Shown one piece after another: positions 9,013 to 19,200 of a stretch of 64,000 nt of DNA. The stretch lies in the NCBI RefSeq assembly GCF_019059575.1, contig NW_024881522.1, positions 1,337,001-1,401,000 on the forward strand. The letters are read 5' to 3'. The first letter of the stretch is position 1. The number at the start of each line of letters is the position of its first letter. Under the pieces are notes generated by a model. The model ran no database searches and was not told where the DNA came from. It saw only the letters and a program-made list of their open reading frames with translations. The DNA comes from Amphibalanus amphitrite (taxonomy: Eukaryota > Arthropoda > Thecostraca > Balanomorpha > Balanidae). The translations under genes were made by a program, and so were the position numbers.

Positions 9013-11199
9013 ATGGCTGAGGCGGCGCCAACTGATCGAGCTACCCAGCTGGGCCGCGAGTTCGGGGCCATGCTGGCTGGAATGCCGGAGGACTTCCTAC
9101 GAATGGTGATCAGCCGGAGGCGAGCCGGCGGAGGCGGCGCTGACGACATGTTCAAGATCCTCACCGACATGGAGGCCAGGCTGTCGCAGCTCAGCCCGGG
9201 CGCCCTAGAGCGTTTCACGGACACAGCTCGCGGTGAGCTGCCGCGCGGCCACCGGGTGCGCTTTGACGAGATGGTCGCTCTGGCGTGGTGCGGCGATCCG
9301 CCCGGGCTCGTGAGCCGGCTGTATCCCGGTCTGAGTTGCGCCCAGCTCCGCGCAGAACTATCTGTGTGGTCGGTGTCGGGTGAGACGGCGCTGACGGACA
9401 TGGAGGCCGCCCTGAGGCTGGACGAGTCGCTGCAGAGGGCGCGCCACGCCGACGACAGGTGGCGGCACCTGTGGCAGGTGGACGAGCTCGTGCACATGAA
9501 GCCCCTGGTGGGCAGAGAGCTCAGGGTGGCGCCTGGCGTCTGCGCCTGCTCCACTGAGGCAGGCGCTGCAGTGGTGGAGGGCGTCGTCGCCTCCGGCAGC
9601 AGCAGGGAAGGCGTCGGCTTCCGCACACTCGGCCTGACACCCGCCGCCTGGGAGGTGAGCCAGGCTTCGGACACCGACCTGATGCTGGAGCTCGGTCCCG
9701 GCGCGCTCATCTCGCAGCTCGAAATAGCCTCTCTGTGCGACTGCGGAAACCCGCTGGCCTCAACTGGCTACGTGCTGCTCAACTACCCGAAGAGCCCGCG
9801 CTGCGCCCTGCCCGGTCGCTGTCCTTTCTCAGCATCTTCCCTGTACATCGGGCTGCGGAGCGGCTCGGCCGGTCTGAGGAGCACCGTTCGCTCCGGCCCT
9901 GCGTTCACGTCCGTGGCGCGAGAGAAGGATCGCTCGTTTGCCTACGACCTGGACCTGGTGCTCTCGATCCCGGGAGTGGCGTGGCCCGACGGAGCTCTGG
10001 AGGCGTACCGGAGCCGCCAGCAGTTCACGGGCTGTGTGACGCGGTCCATGGTGCAGCGCCTCACCGCCACCAAACTGTACATGGTGGCGGCCGGCTTCAA
10101 GCGCAGTCCCTCCGCAGAGCACCAGTGGCGCTATTCCTTCTCACAGCAGGAGTACATGCTGATGCGGATGCTGGAGGCACAACATCGCGAGTGTCTCGTC
10201 ACACTCAAAATCGGCAAGAATCTTCTGGGTAAAAGGGTTCCTCAGTTGAAGAGCTACCATCTCAAAACAGGTGTGTTGTGGATAGCTGAGGAGAGGAAAG
10301 AGTTGGGGAGCCTGCTCCATCACACCATGGTCGTCCTCGACTTTGTGCAAACATGTGTGGAAAAGGGCGTGCTTCCCTGTTACTTCTGGACGGAGATAAA
10401 CCTTCTGGGATCGCTGAAGGCTGCGGAGCGAGCTGAAATGGCCGAATCGCTTAGAAACATGCGCAGTATGCTGGTCCCGGTACTGAGCCTCTACATTCAC
10501 CAAGCAGTGCTCGGCATCAGTGTGACGCCTGGTCAAAACCCGAACATCTACTCCACTCTCACCGATGTGGATTGTCTGGCCATAGCCTGCGCCAGCTTCT
10601 CAAAGTTCTGCGCCGATCGTCTGCACCGGGCCGCTTATGAGCACTACCGAGAGACGGCGCTGCTGGAGCATTCCCTGAGAGTCTCTCGCCTCCCGCTGGC
10701 AGCTCAGCTCCACCTGGTGTCTGTGACCCGGCGACCTCTGCCCGACGGCAGCGCGCACCTGATCCACGCCATCGCCAGCCTGCCGGCGAGCGCCGGGGCG
10801 CGGTTCCCGCTCCACCATGTCCTCTGCACCGACGGAGGAGAGTTCTGGGAGCTGGAGCTGACCTGGTTCTTCCAGGAGGGCATCCGACAGCAGGCGGTGC
10901 CGTACCTGCCCCAGCTGGAGACGGCGCTGGAGGTCCAGTACCGGCTGCCGCCGGAGGCGAGGGTGGCTGACCTGCCGGCCGAACTGATCCGGCCCCTGCG
11001 GCTGCTGACCGCCCAGCAGCTGTGTGGGCTGTACGTGCGGCAGCCGCTGCTGCTGCTGGCGCTGCTGGGCCTGGAGCAGCACCGGGTGATACCACACAAC
11101 ATGGCCTGGGAGGACGCGGAGAAGACTGGGACGCTGCTGAGGGTCGTCTGCCCGACGGACCTCAGAGACAAGTGGATGGAACTGGAAAGCCCTGCGTGA
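9013..11199 (+). CDS. Mab-21 / cGAS-like nucleotidyltransferase (candidate cGAS-like receptor), single exon
   Basis: The 728-residue uninterrupted frame starts at an ATG in good context (G at -3 and +4). Residues ~185-330 form a nucleotidyltransferase core: GSSREG at 195-200 (the GS motif), SDTD with Asp220 and Asp222 (first two metal ligands), and DLVLSIPGVAWP with Asp314 (third ligand). Residues ~370-480 form the Mab-21 helical lobe, including the diagnostic SYHLKT (414-419) and CYFWTEINLL. All three acidic positions are kept, unlike many inactive Mab-21 relatives, so an active enzyme is plausible. In this family cGAS and cGAS-like receptors sense nucleic acid and make cyclic dinucleotides for STING; that role here is inference. 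Unusual features are ~180 unrecognised residues before the core and ~240 after it, twice the size of a typical Mab-21 protein. The absence of introns may reflect a retrocopy origin or simple architecture. Confidence 0.88.
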   Translation: MAEAAPTDRATQLGREFGAMLAGMPEDFLRMVISRRRAGGGGADDMFKILTDMEARLSQLSPGALERFTDTARGELPRGHRVRFDEMVALAWCGDPPGLVSRLYPGLSCAQLRAELSVWSVSGETALTDMEAALRLDESLQRARHADDRWRHLWQVDELVHMKPLVGRELRVAPGVCACSTEAGAAVVEGVVASGSSREGVGFRTLGLTPAAWEVSQASDTDLMLELGPGALISQLEIASLCDCGNPLASTGYVLLNYPKSPRCALPGRCPFSASSLYIGLRSGSAGLRSTVRSGPAFTSVAREKDRSFAYDLDLVLSIPGVAWPDGALEAYRSRQQFTGCVTRSMVQRLTATKLYMVAAGFKRSPSAEHQWRYSFSQQEYMLMRMLEAQHRECLVTLKIGKNLLGKRVPQLKSYHLKTGVLWIAEERKELGSLLHHTMVVLDFVQTCVEKGVLPCYFWTEINLLGSLKAAERAEMAESLRNMRSMLVPVLSLYIHQAVLGISVTPGQNPNIYSTLTDVDCLAIACASFSKFCADRLHRAAYEHYRETALLEHSLRVSRLPLAAQLHLVSVTRRPLPDGSAHLIHAIASLPASAGARFPLHHVLCTDGGEFWELELTWFFQEGIRQQAVPYLPQLETALEVQYRLPPEARVADLPAELIRPLRLLTAQQLCGLYVRQPLLLLALLGLEQHRVIPHNMAWEDAEKTGTLLRVVCPTDLRDKWMELESPA

Positions 11200-11318
11200 A
11201 GGGTACATCAGGGGACAGCGATAGTAAAGTCGTTTTATTGTCCGTGAAATGCGTGTGCTAGCTACAGTTAAACATTAAAATGCTTGGTTGCCTGCTTGGA
11301 TTAGACATGCTACGGACT

Positions 11319-11324
11319 AATAAA
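11319..11324 (+). terminator. Polyadenylation signal AATAAA of the cGAS-like gene
   Basis: A canonical AATAAA 120 bp after the stop codon, giving a short 3' UTR. Confidence 0.6.
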
Positions 11325-12500
11325 AAACAGGCATGCATAGTTAAAAAACGTAGGGAAAGAAAAAGACACGCCTACAAATGTCAGATTTAGAACGTTTTTT
11401 ATAGCATCTGACAACAATCACAAAATCAGCACCGATGTGATAGGGAGGAATATACAGTGGTACGGTGCGGTGTCCATTCGACGTCGCCAGCCGGATGCAG
11501 CCTTTTGACAAAAGTAGTGATCAGTTACACTGATTTTGAATATGAAAAGTTACAGACTGCATACCGTTGAGAACGTGTGTTGTGATTTAATATCTACTTT
11601 GTTTGAGGCTTATAATGTCTATTCTTTTTAACCATAGATCATTGTCAATCGTTTTGTGCAGAACGTCACGTGTTATGGGAGTGCAAAACTGCTCGAAGTA
11701 CGGGACAATGTCGTCAATTTGAAACTTTTTTGGACAAGGTTGCTACCCGAGTCGGTTACCGGACTTCAGCTTCTCACTAACCCGGAAGACGGTCGGCATC
11801 CTACTCTTAGCGCCCTCACTTAGGCCGGGGACGCTCGGGAAGATAAAGTTGCCGCTGGCACGAAGTTGACCCCACCTCCGCGAGCCAGCCATTGTCCCCC
11901 ACGGCCCCGCCGGTCTTGGCGTTCAGTTCAAATACACCGTCAAGTAAGGCCACCATGGTGCGCTTACTTGCTGTCACGGTCATAGTCACGAACATCGCGG
12001 TTATCGTCACGGTCATCACGAACATCTGATACCGCAGGGTGACCAATCGGCCATTGTTGGTCTTTAATTTTTATTTAAAAATGTCATCCCGACCATGCCC
12101 TGTGGAAGGTCGTATAGTAAAATAATGAACATTGAACCATTTCTAAATAATAGTTACCGGTTCCTGCGGCAGTCTTCCACGTAATAACCACGGCCTATCT
12201 ACCGCAGCGACGGTACCGGTTAGTCCGTCCTCGAGTCTATAGTGTGACCCGGCGGGACGCACCATCCAGCCGTTCAAAGGGTGGCGCCACTTAGGACTGC
12301 TCCCAATGGATCTAAGCCCGCCGGTCGCCTGAGAGGGGATGTCAGCCCGAGGCAGGGTTCTGAGATCAAGGTTGAGGATAGGGTGGGTCTTCGAATGAAG
12401 AGGAAGGGTAAGGATATGTGAATGTCTCTTATTCCACCAACCAAGTGCAGCTGACGAGGACAAGGCAGCCAACAGCCAGTACACTGGCTAAGGATGGAGG
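11325..12500. other. Intergenic, no gene recognised
   Basis: There are no supportable exons. Around 11,975-12,030 there is a short degenerate GGTCATnGTCACGAACATC repeat, which explains the odd minus-strand open frame there. Confidence 0.45.
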
Positions 12501-12540
12501 CCGTCAAATTCTGTCTGTCAGGGCTATCCTGTCTGGCGTC

Positions 12541-12690
12541 CGTCAGATTCTGTCCGTCCGTACGGACCGACGGCCGTCAGATTCTGTCTGTCCGTACGGA
12601 CCGACGGCCGTCAGATTCTGTCTGTCCGTACGGACCGACGGCCGTCAGATTCTGTCTGTCCGTACGGACCGACGGCAGTCAGATTCTGTC
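12541..12690. repeat. 34-bp minisatellite built from two palindromes
   Basis: Four near-perfect 34-bp units begin at 12,541, 12,575, 12,609 and 12,643, followed by a partial unit. A diverged copy precedes them at about 12,500. Each unit contains GTCCGTACGGAC, and each junction forms GACGGCCGTC. Both are perfect palindromes. Because 34 is not a multiple of three, all three forward frames are crossed by the same peptide, which explains the apparent coding here. Confidence 0.85.
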
Positions 12691-13090
12691 TGTCGGGGCT
12701 GTCCCTCTCGGTCCGGCCCGGTTGGGCTGACCGTCTTTGCCTGCCGACCTATGCATTCGGAGTTCGTCCTGTGCCTCTCAGCCTGCTGCCGCCAGACTAG
12801 CCTCAGCTCTCAGTTCTCAGCGCACCCAGCACTCTCCTCAGTTCAGCGCGCCCGGCACCGGCATCAGCTAACACAGCCGGCAACTTCCTCATCCCAGCAC
12901 GGGTCCCAGCTCTCACCACGTGCCCCAGCTCAGCACGGGCCTCAGCTCAGCACCTGTCTCAGCTCTCCCGCCCGGCGTGGGCCGGTCCTGTCGGCGGATC
13001 AGCCGGCGGCCGAGGCTGCCGCCCAGTTTTGGCAGCCGCAGGCCCACTATCGACTCAGCCCGGGGGTGAACGACTCCTTCGCCCGACCGG

Positions 13091-13294
13091 TGACGTCACA
13101 GGGCACCCGTGACCGGGCCAACACCCTCGGGGGTGCCGGGTCAGCGCGACGCGGCCCGTGTCAGCACAGAGGAGAGGGTGCATGGCAGCTCCAGCGACCT
13201 CTCAGCCGTACAGGTCTCACCCGTGTACCGCCGCCGCCGCCCGGCGCCCAGCGCTGTATGTGACGTCACACGGACCGGCCGGGGTGTGACGTCA
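13091..13294. promoter_or_regulatory. CRE cluster in a GC-rich, promoter-like island
   Basis: Three full cAMP-response palindromes TGACGTCA occur at 13,091, 13,261 and 13,287 inside a GC-rich, CpG-rich block (about 12,700-13,900). Good splice donors follow at about 13,511 (CGCAG|GTGAGC) and 13,572 (CCCAG|GTGAGC). The block could be a promoter with a non-coding first exon on the plus strand. No downstream coding exon was identified. Confidence 0.4.
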
Positions 13295-16200
13295 CCGCCG
13301 GTCTGCGGCCGGCCGTGGCAGCGGCGGCGGCGGCGCGGCCGGCGCGGCGGTCGTCAGTCCATGCGGCGTCGGAGAGGTACGAGGTGGTGGTGCGGAGTGT
13401 CCCGGTGCGGCCCGGTCCTGTGAGAGATATCAGTGTACGGCGCGGTGAGCGAGCTGTCCCGATCGAGTCTCAGCCGTCCGAGCGAGTCGTCCCGGCCGGA
13501 GTCTCCCGCAGGTGAGCGGCCGAGTCAGTGCGCGGCCTGAGTCAATGACCCCGTCGCCGTGCGGCCGGCCCAGGTGAGCCGGCAGCCGCCGTGGCAGTCA
13601 GGTCGGCGCGAGCCCGCCCGGGGTCGATGGCGCCGTCTGCCGTCCGCCGGCCGCCGGCGTCGGGAGCAGACCAGTGCAGACGCAGGGCGGGACAGGACCG
13701 CTGCAGTGCCGGGGAGTCACTGCCGCAGGTCTTGCCGAGCAGGGACGGCACACGAGCGGGACATTGACGGGACGCGGGTGGGACACGCCCCCACAGCTGC
13801 CGCCCCGCCCCCGGGGAGGACACAGGGACGCGAGATGCTCCCTCTGAGGAACTCGAGTACACGTCCTGCGAGGATCGTGCGCCAGCGTGTCAGTAATGAG
13901 CCACTATCGTAACGCGCCGTGTTTTTCCGCATGTGCAGCCTTGGCGCGTTCCAGGAAGTGATGGTTTTCGAACTGGGCTTCTGGCTACTCTGATGATGTG
14001 AGCCAGCCGGCCGGCGGGCGTTGCAGCGCTGCGTCTGGCTTCACTGCAGGCTTCGAGCGCGCTCGCTGGACGCCGGTCCGTGCTGGTAATGACCTTTGAT
14101 GACGTGATACGCGGCGGACTGGACGACTCGTGACACCACGACTTCCGTGTTTTCTTTTGAGGTGTCTTGTCGGGCATTCCTGACCGCTAAATGATAAATC
14201 ACTGTCGTACTCGAGCTGTAGGATACGACGTAATACGTGCATGGTGTAGCATTCGATTTTCGAAGGGAGCCCAAAGGAAACCGTGGCCGCAGGGCCGCGC
14301 CGGTTGGAGCGTAGAGAAGTATTACTACTCACCAGGCGCATGGGCAGCGCAGTAGCGAGGGCGGCCAGCGACTGACGACTGTAGGTGCAGCATGGAAACC
14401 ACTGAAGGAATGATGACGTTCCGGGTGAGCGATGGAACCTGGCGATGGCGATACAGGCAAAAGTGAGAGATGAGATGCACTTCACAATGAGAGCCGTGGT
14501 GCAGCCGATGAGAAGCGATGACGCTGGAAATGAGAACGGCATGGTCGTATTAGGCGGAAAACGATAAGACTAAGAAGTGATGAGCGACGTAGTTTTCTAG
14601 ACGAAGAACGATAACGCTGTTCATGGTTATAGATGACTAAATGTAACTATAGTATGAGGGACATGATCTTTTGAACATCTAATTTTGCAGCTCTAAGGCA
14701 TGGTTATTGATAATGCCAGAAACTTGGGACGTTGGCCTTTGGCGCTAAGGAGACTCGCATTGGTCATGAATATAAGGTGCAAGGCGTTTAATTAGCTGCT
14801 GATTGGCATATTTTACCGCGACGCGTTCTTCACCAGTTGTTTCCCATTTTGTAAGCCATGGCGTATCGAACCTCTGTACTTCCGGGTTGATAATTCAATT
14901 ATTGCCATGCGGTGGGAGACGACGTTATGTTAAAAACAACGTTTGTAACGAAGCCTGAGAGCTGGCCTTTCATACATTATATGATATGATCCGATAATGA
15001 TGTTGAGTATTGATGTGAGTGCTATGGTAATATATACGGCATTATATTCCGGCAATGAATATCACAGGCAATTGAACATAAAAGAAATTCAGCAGAGAAA
15101 GGAACATTTAAATAACAAATGTAGCCCGAAACAAAAACGCACAATGCTACCGATGCCATTAAACCAAGAGGCAAAAGAGCCCCGACGAATCGAGAGCAAT
15201 TAATGTAGATGGGTACTGTTTTCAAAGACAAGTTTCCTTAACAGGATAAGCCCTTACCGGTGGGGTTTCCCGATCTCTACCGTCTACCTTGAGTGAAAAA
15301 CTCATTTGTACATTCCTGACTGAGAATGTATGATTACAAGATGTAGAGCTGGGCTTAGAGACATTTGCCGGTAATTTGGTCCGTGGCGTTTTTATCAGGC
15401 CGTGTCGGGTGTGTTGTTGATGTCTACCTGATTCTTGGTTTGCGAATTCAGACTCATTATGTTGAGATATTCACCTTAGAATCATCGGTGACATCAGCGT
15501 TCGTGGTAACACTCACGTCAAACACCCCCTTCCCTCCTGGACCCGGAGTCCCACCCCGCGTCAAACACTTGCCCCGATGGACCATCGATGGCGTCCCCGA
15601 CACGACAGCGACGCGCCGCTCCGATACGCTACCTTGTTGGCTGATCAATTGATCATAAGCGCGTCATGACTGGCTCGCGGTCAGAGTTCTGCCGGCGCCG
15701 CTGGGGCGTCGCGAATAGTGGCCTGAAGTCTCCACTGGTATCAGCCCCTCCCCCCTCAACCCTGTCAATGGCCCGGCCCGATCCCGTACCCCACACGTGT
15801 CGGCTGTGCCCTTGGGCATACCAACCATTTTACTCTATATTACGAGTGAACTGATCTAATAAACTGGGTCACTTACCATATTTATAACAAAGACGACCCT
15901 ACATTCCTGAGGTTCACATTTATCCGTTATATTTTGACACGTCGGTACCCTACCCCGGGCGGTTTTCCCGCTCAGCGCACCAGCCAGCTCGTTGTCGCCG
16001 TGCACATCTGGCCTTGACCGGTGGGATTCGGCGCGTCGTGAGCCGGACTAGTTTGGTTTGCGTTGGCAACGCCGTGGCGCAGGGCGGCTCGACTCCGGGC
16101 CATTCGCAGCACGCGCCACCGCGCCGCCACCAGGGACGGCCGGCAACACGTGTCGCAACTCCTCTGCCGTCGCCGCCGCCGGCTGCGGCCGCTCGACGCG

Positions 16201-19200
16201 GCTTCCGGCCGGCACGGGCATCCGGGAGCTGATCTGAGAGGGTGGGTCCGTGGGGACACGTCCGTGATCAGGACACGAAGAGACGGACCAGGAGGACATG
16301 TATAGGTAACAAATTGATGCAATGTTTTGTTGATAGATTAAAATTTCGATTGATAAATCGGCACCGTGAATATTTGACATACTTGACATATTTGACATAC
16401 GTGAATACAGACCATTGCCAGGTGGAAGGGCGTATTTGCTACGAATCGATGGACTGAAGGAAGGCTTTTCCGTTTAATCTGCTGGCCGAGCTGTGTGACC
16501 GGGACGTCAATAGCGTGGTGCAGGTCGGACTGTCAGGGACGATTTGGCCGGACTGTCAGGGCGGATTGGCTGGCCGGACTGTCGGACCTGGCTGTGCGGG
16601 CCGTCAGACTGTCAGAGAGCCCGCCGGAGCGTCTCCCTCAGTATGCAGGTGTTCGGCGGCGCTCAGCGCCGGCTGTTCTGAGCCGAGTTCATCCGGCTCA
16701 GCGGCCGTGGCACGCCGCTGAGACGCTGCACATAACAGTCCACCGGGCTCACGGCACCCGGGGGCCTACAGTCCCGGCTGGGACCTCCAATGCCAGCAGT
16801 ACAGAAAGGCAGCGTATGCAGCGCCCGGTTCGGTTCAGTCCCATTTCCGGCTGGCGACCTTAGGAGACCCGATGGGTTGACTGGAGTAGGCAGAGAACCG
16901 ATTAAAGCCGCCAGAGATGGAAGGAGATGCCATCCGGCAGTCTCCGGCAGGGCATACGAGTATGACGTCAATGTTTCTCCAGGTCATGCAAATGTGCATA
17001 AAAACAAACTATATGGATAGAGTAAGAGATGGGATGGAGAGAGGAGGAGAAGAACGGATAAATGCAAAGAGAGGTGAGAAATAGAGAAGGGAATCAAGGG
17101 GGCATTTGGCTACCCGGCTCGGTGACTGGCTGACAGCACAAGCTCATGTGACGTGGACGCTAATTTAAACGGTGTAAGTTGAATTGCCTTAGGTAATGGC
17201 TGCTTCGCCCGGCGTCAAAGAGCGGCCGATGGAGATGGACCTCCCTGAGTCTAGCCTTTGCGATCGAGGCTAGTCTCTGGTGAGCCAGTTTCGGCCACTG
17301 GCGGTCAGCTTCGGTCACTGCGGTCACTGCGGGTAACCATGGGTCAGAGGTCACTGGTCACAACGATTTAATCGCGTGTTTCCACAAGGAGGGTTCTTTT
17401 GAGAGAATTGGTTATATGCCGCGGATCTTGCACGTACCCGCTTCTCGGCTAAACAGGCTTACCATGCGCCATCTTTCCCTGCCAGTGTATGGAACTTCGA
17501 TACCGCAAAATCTGACTGGCACTGTTTGCTTTCACCGAAATCACACCGGCTTCTGGTCATGACTGGGCGGATAAAACAAGCCGAACACGTTTTAGTAACG
17601 CCCAACGGATGCCCAATCGTCTCATTGCCTCAACTTATAGGATAGTGCGGGCTCCAGTCGGAATTCGGGGGTCGCCCCACAGCTGGGCAAAGCCTGACCA
17701 AAGCGGCGGTGGTTCGCATGAAGTCGAATATAAATAGAACAGCTGATTGAAATATTTAATCATTTTTCTCATGTACCTATCCTCAAAAATCAAACGCCAT
17801 TACCCTAGTGCCTTTGACGTTTACTTTGACATTTAATGCGTCTACAAGCATGGTGCTGGGAACAAGGCAATGTCTTGCAGCTTAACAAGAAAACAAAGAA
17901 AAATGTACTCATGATGAAATGTTTTTTATTTGTTTAAACCTGCACGCTCACACCATGCAAATATCATTATTGTTGTGTGTAATTCATCCTGAAGCTCAAG
18001 TAGGTAAATCGATCATCGATCTGCCACGTCTCTCTAGTTAGCTATAGAACCGCAGCACATCAGACAAAGCGCTCCGTTTTAGCCTGGCTGCTCGGCTGAG
18101 GTCCGGCCCAGCTCACCCAGCCGAGTGGTTAGCGGGGTAAGAAGGGTGAGAAGCACAGATCGTGAGCTGCCCGAGCTCAGACCGGGAGCTGCTCAGCACT
18201 CAGGCCGCGGCTCGGCCGGCTAGTTGAGCTCTGGTGAGCCAAACAAATGGACGGCGCTGAATGCCACATTTACAGTGAGCCACGCAGGACGGATGATATT
18301 CCACTATTGAGGGCAAAGGACTGCATGTCCAGTGGCGAAGGTGTCTCCCATCGGAGCTCTGACCAATCTGTCATATGGCAGCACTACATGACGTCACTGT
18401 TTAACGCTGCCAAATGTGGGCAGCCGCGGCCGGCCGCAGTGCACTCAGCGACGGCGCCTTGCAGTCGGCTCCAAAATCAACACTTTCGAGATTGTTTCGG
18501 GCACTGCACTGCAGCAAGACTCGCGGCGCAAGCCAGGTGTGATTCAGTGCACTGCGGTAGACGGGCCCGCCTGACGAGCTGGGCGACTCAGCGCCGACCG
18601 CCGGATTTAACCGGCTCCGCCACTTCCAGGTCAAATAGAAACGCACGCAAAACAGGTGGATGACTTCTTTCCTAATATAGCTCGACGAAAACGGCAGTGT
18701 TCAGAGATAGCTCTGCTGCATCCTGTGAGCATAATCAAGATGAATAAGGGCATAAGCTGGAACTTCTAAGTCCTAGCTGTGGTCCGGACTCGGAGGTCTA
18801 GGGTCGTTTTGATCTTGCCAAAAGTTTCACTAAAGGGGACTTGTCTTTATAAACTGTAGCTGTAGCGGGTAGCCTCTCAAAAACGCCCTTAATATTTGGC
18901 TGGTCTCGGTATGCGCCATGCGTGCTTAACCGCACCTTACTGACGAGTCGGACTATCATTATGACCTTGATGATTAAATCGCTTACACGGGCAAACTTTT
19001 ATCGTAATAATCATGCTATACAGAATGTGATCGTAGTTAAGCTCTTCTGTCTCATTAAATCACACCACAATGACACATTACTTGCTGGAACCAGTCTAAG
19101 AATGATCTATATCGGTCTCAATGTAGCGCCGATTCTGCATCGTCCAGACTGACTATCGTCCAACAGCACGATTAAGTCCGCAGTCGGGCACGCTGCTAGA

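Noticed and set aside
8961..9710. 249-codon minus-strand frame at the start of the cGAS-like gene
   Set aside because: It is an antisense shadow of the 728-codon gene with no family resemblance.
12418..13263. 281-codon open frame
   Set aside because: It crosses the 34-bp minisatellite and GC-rich non-coding sequence. The composition is S/Q/R-rich from base bias, with no domain.
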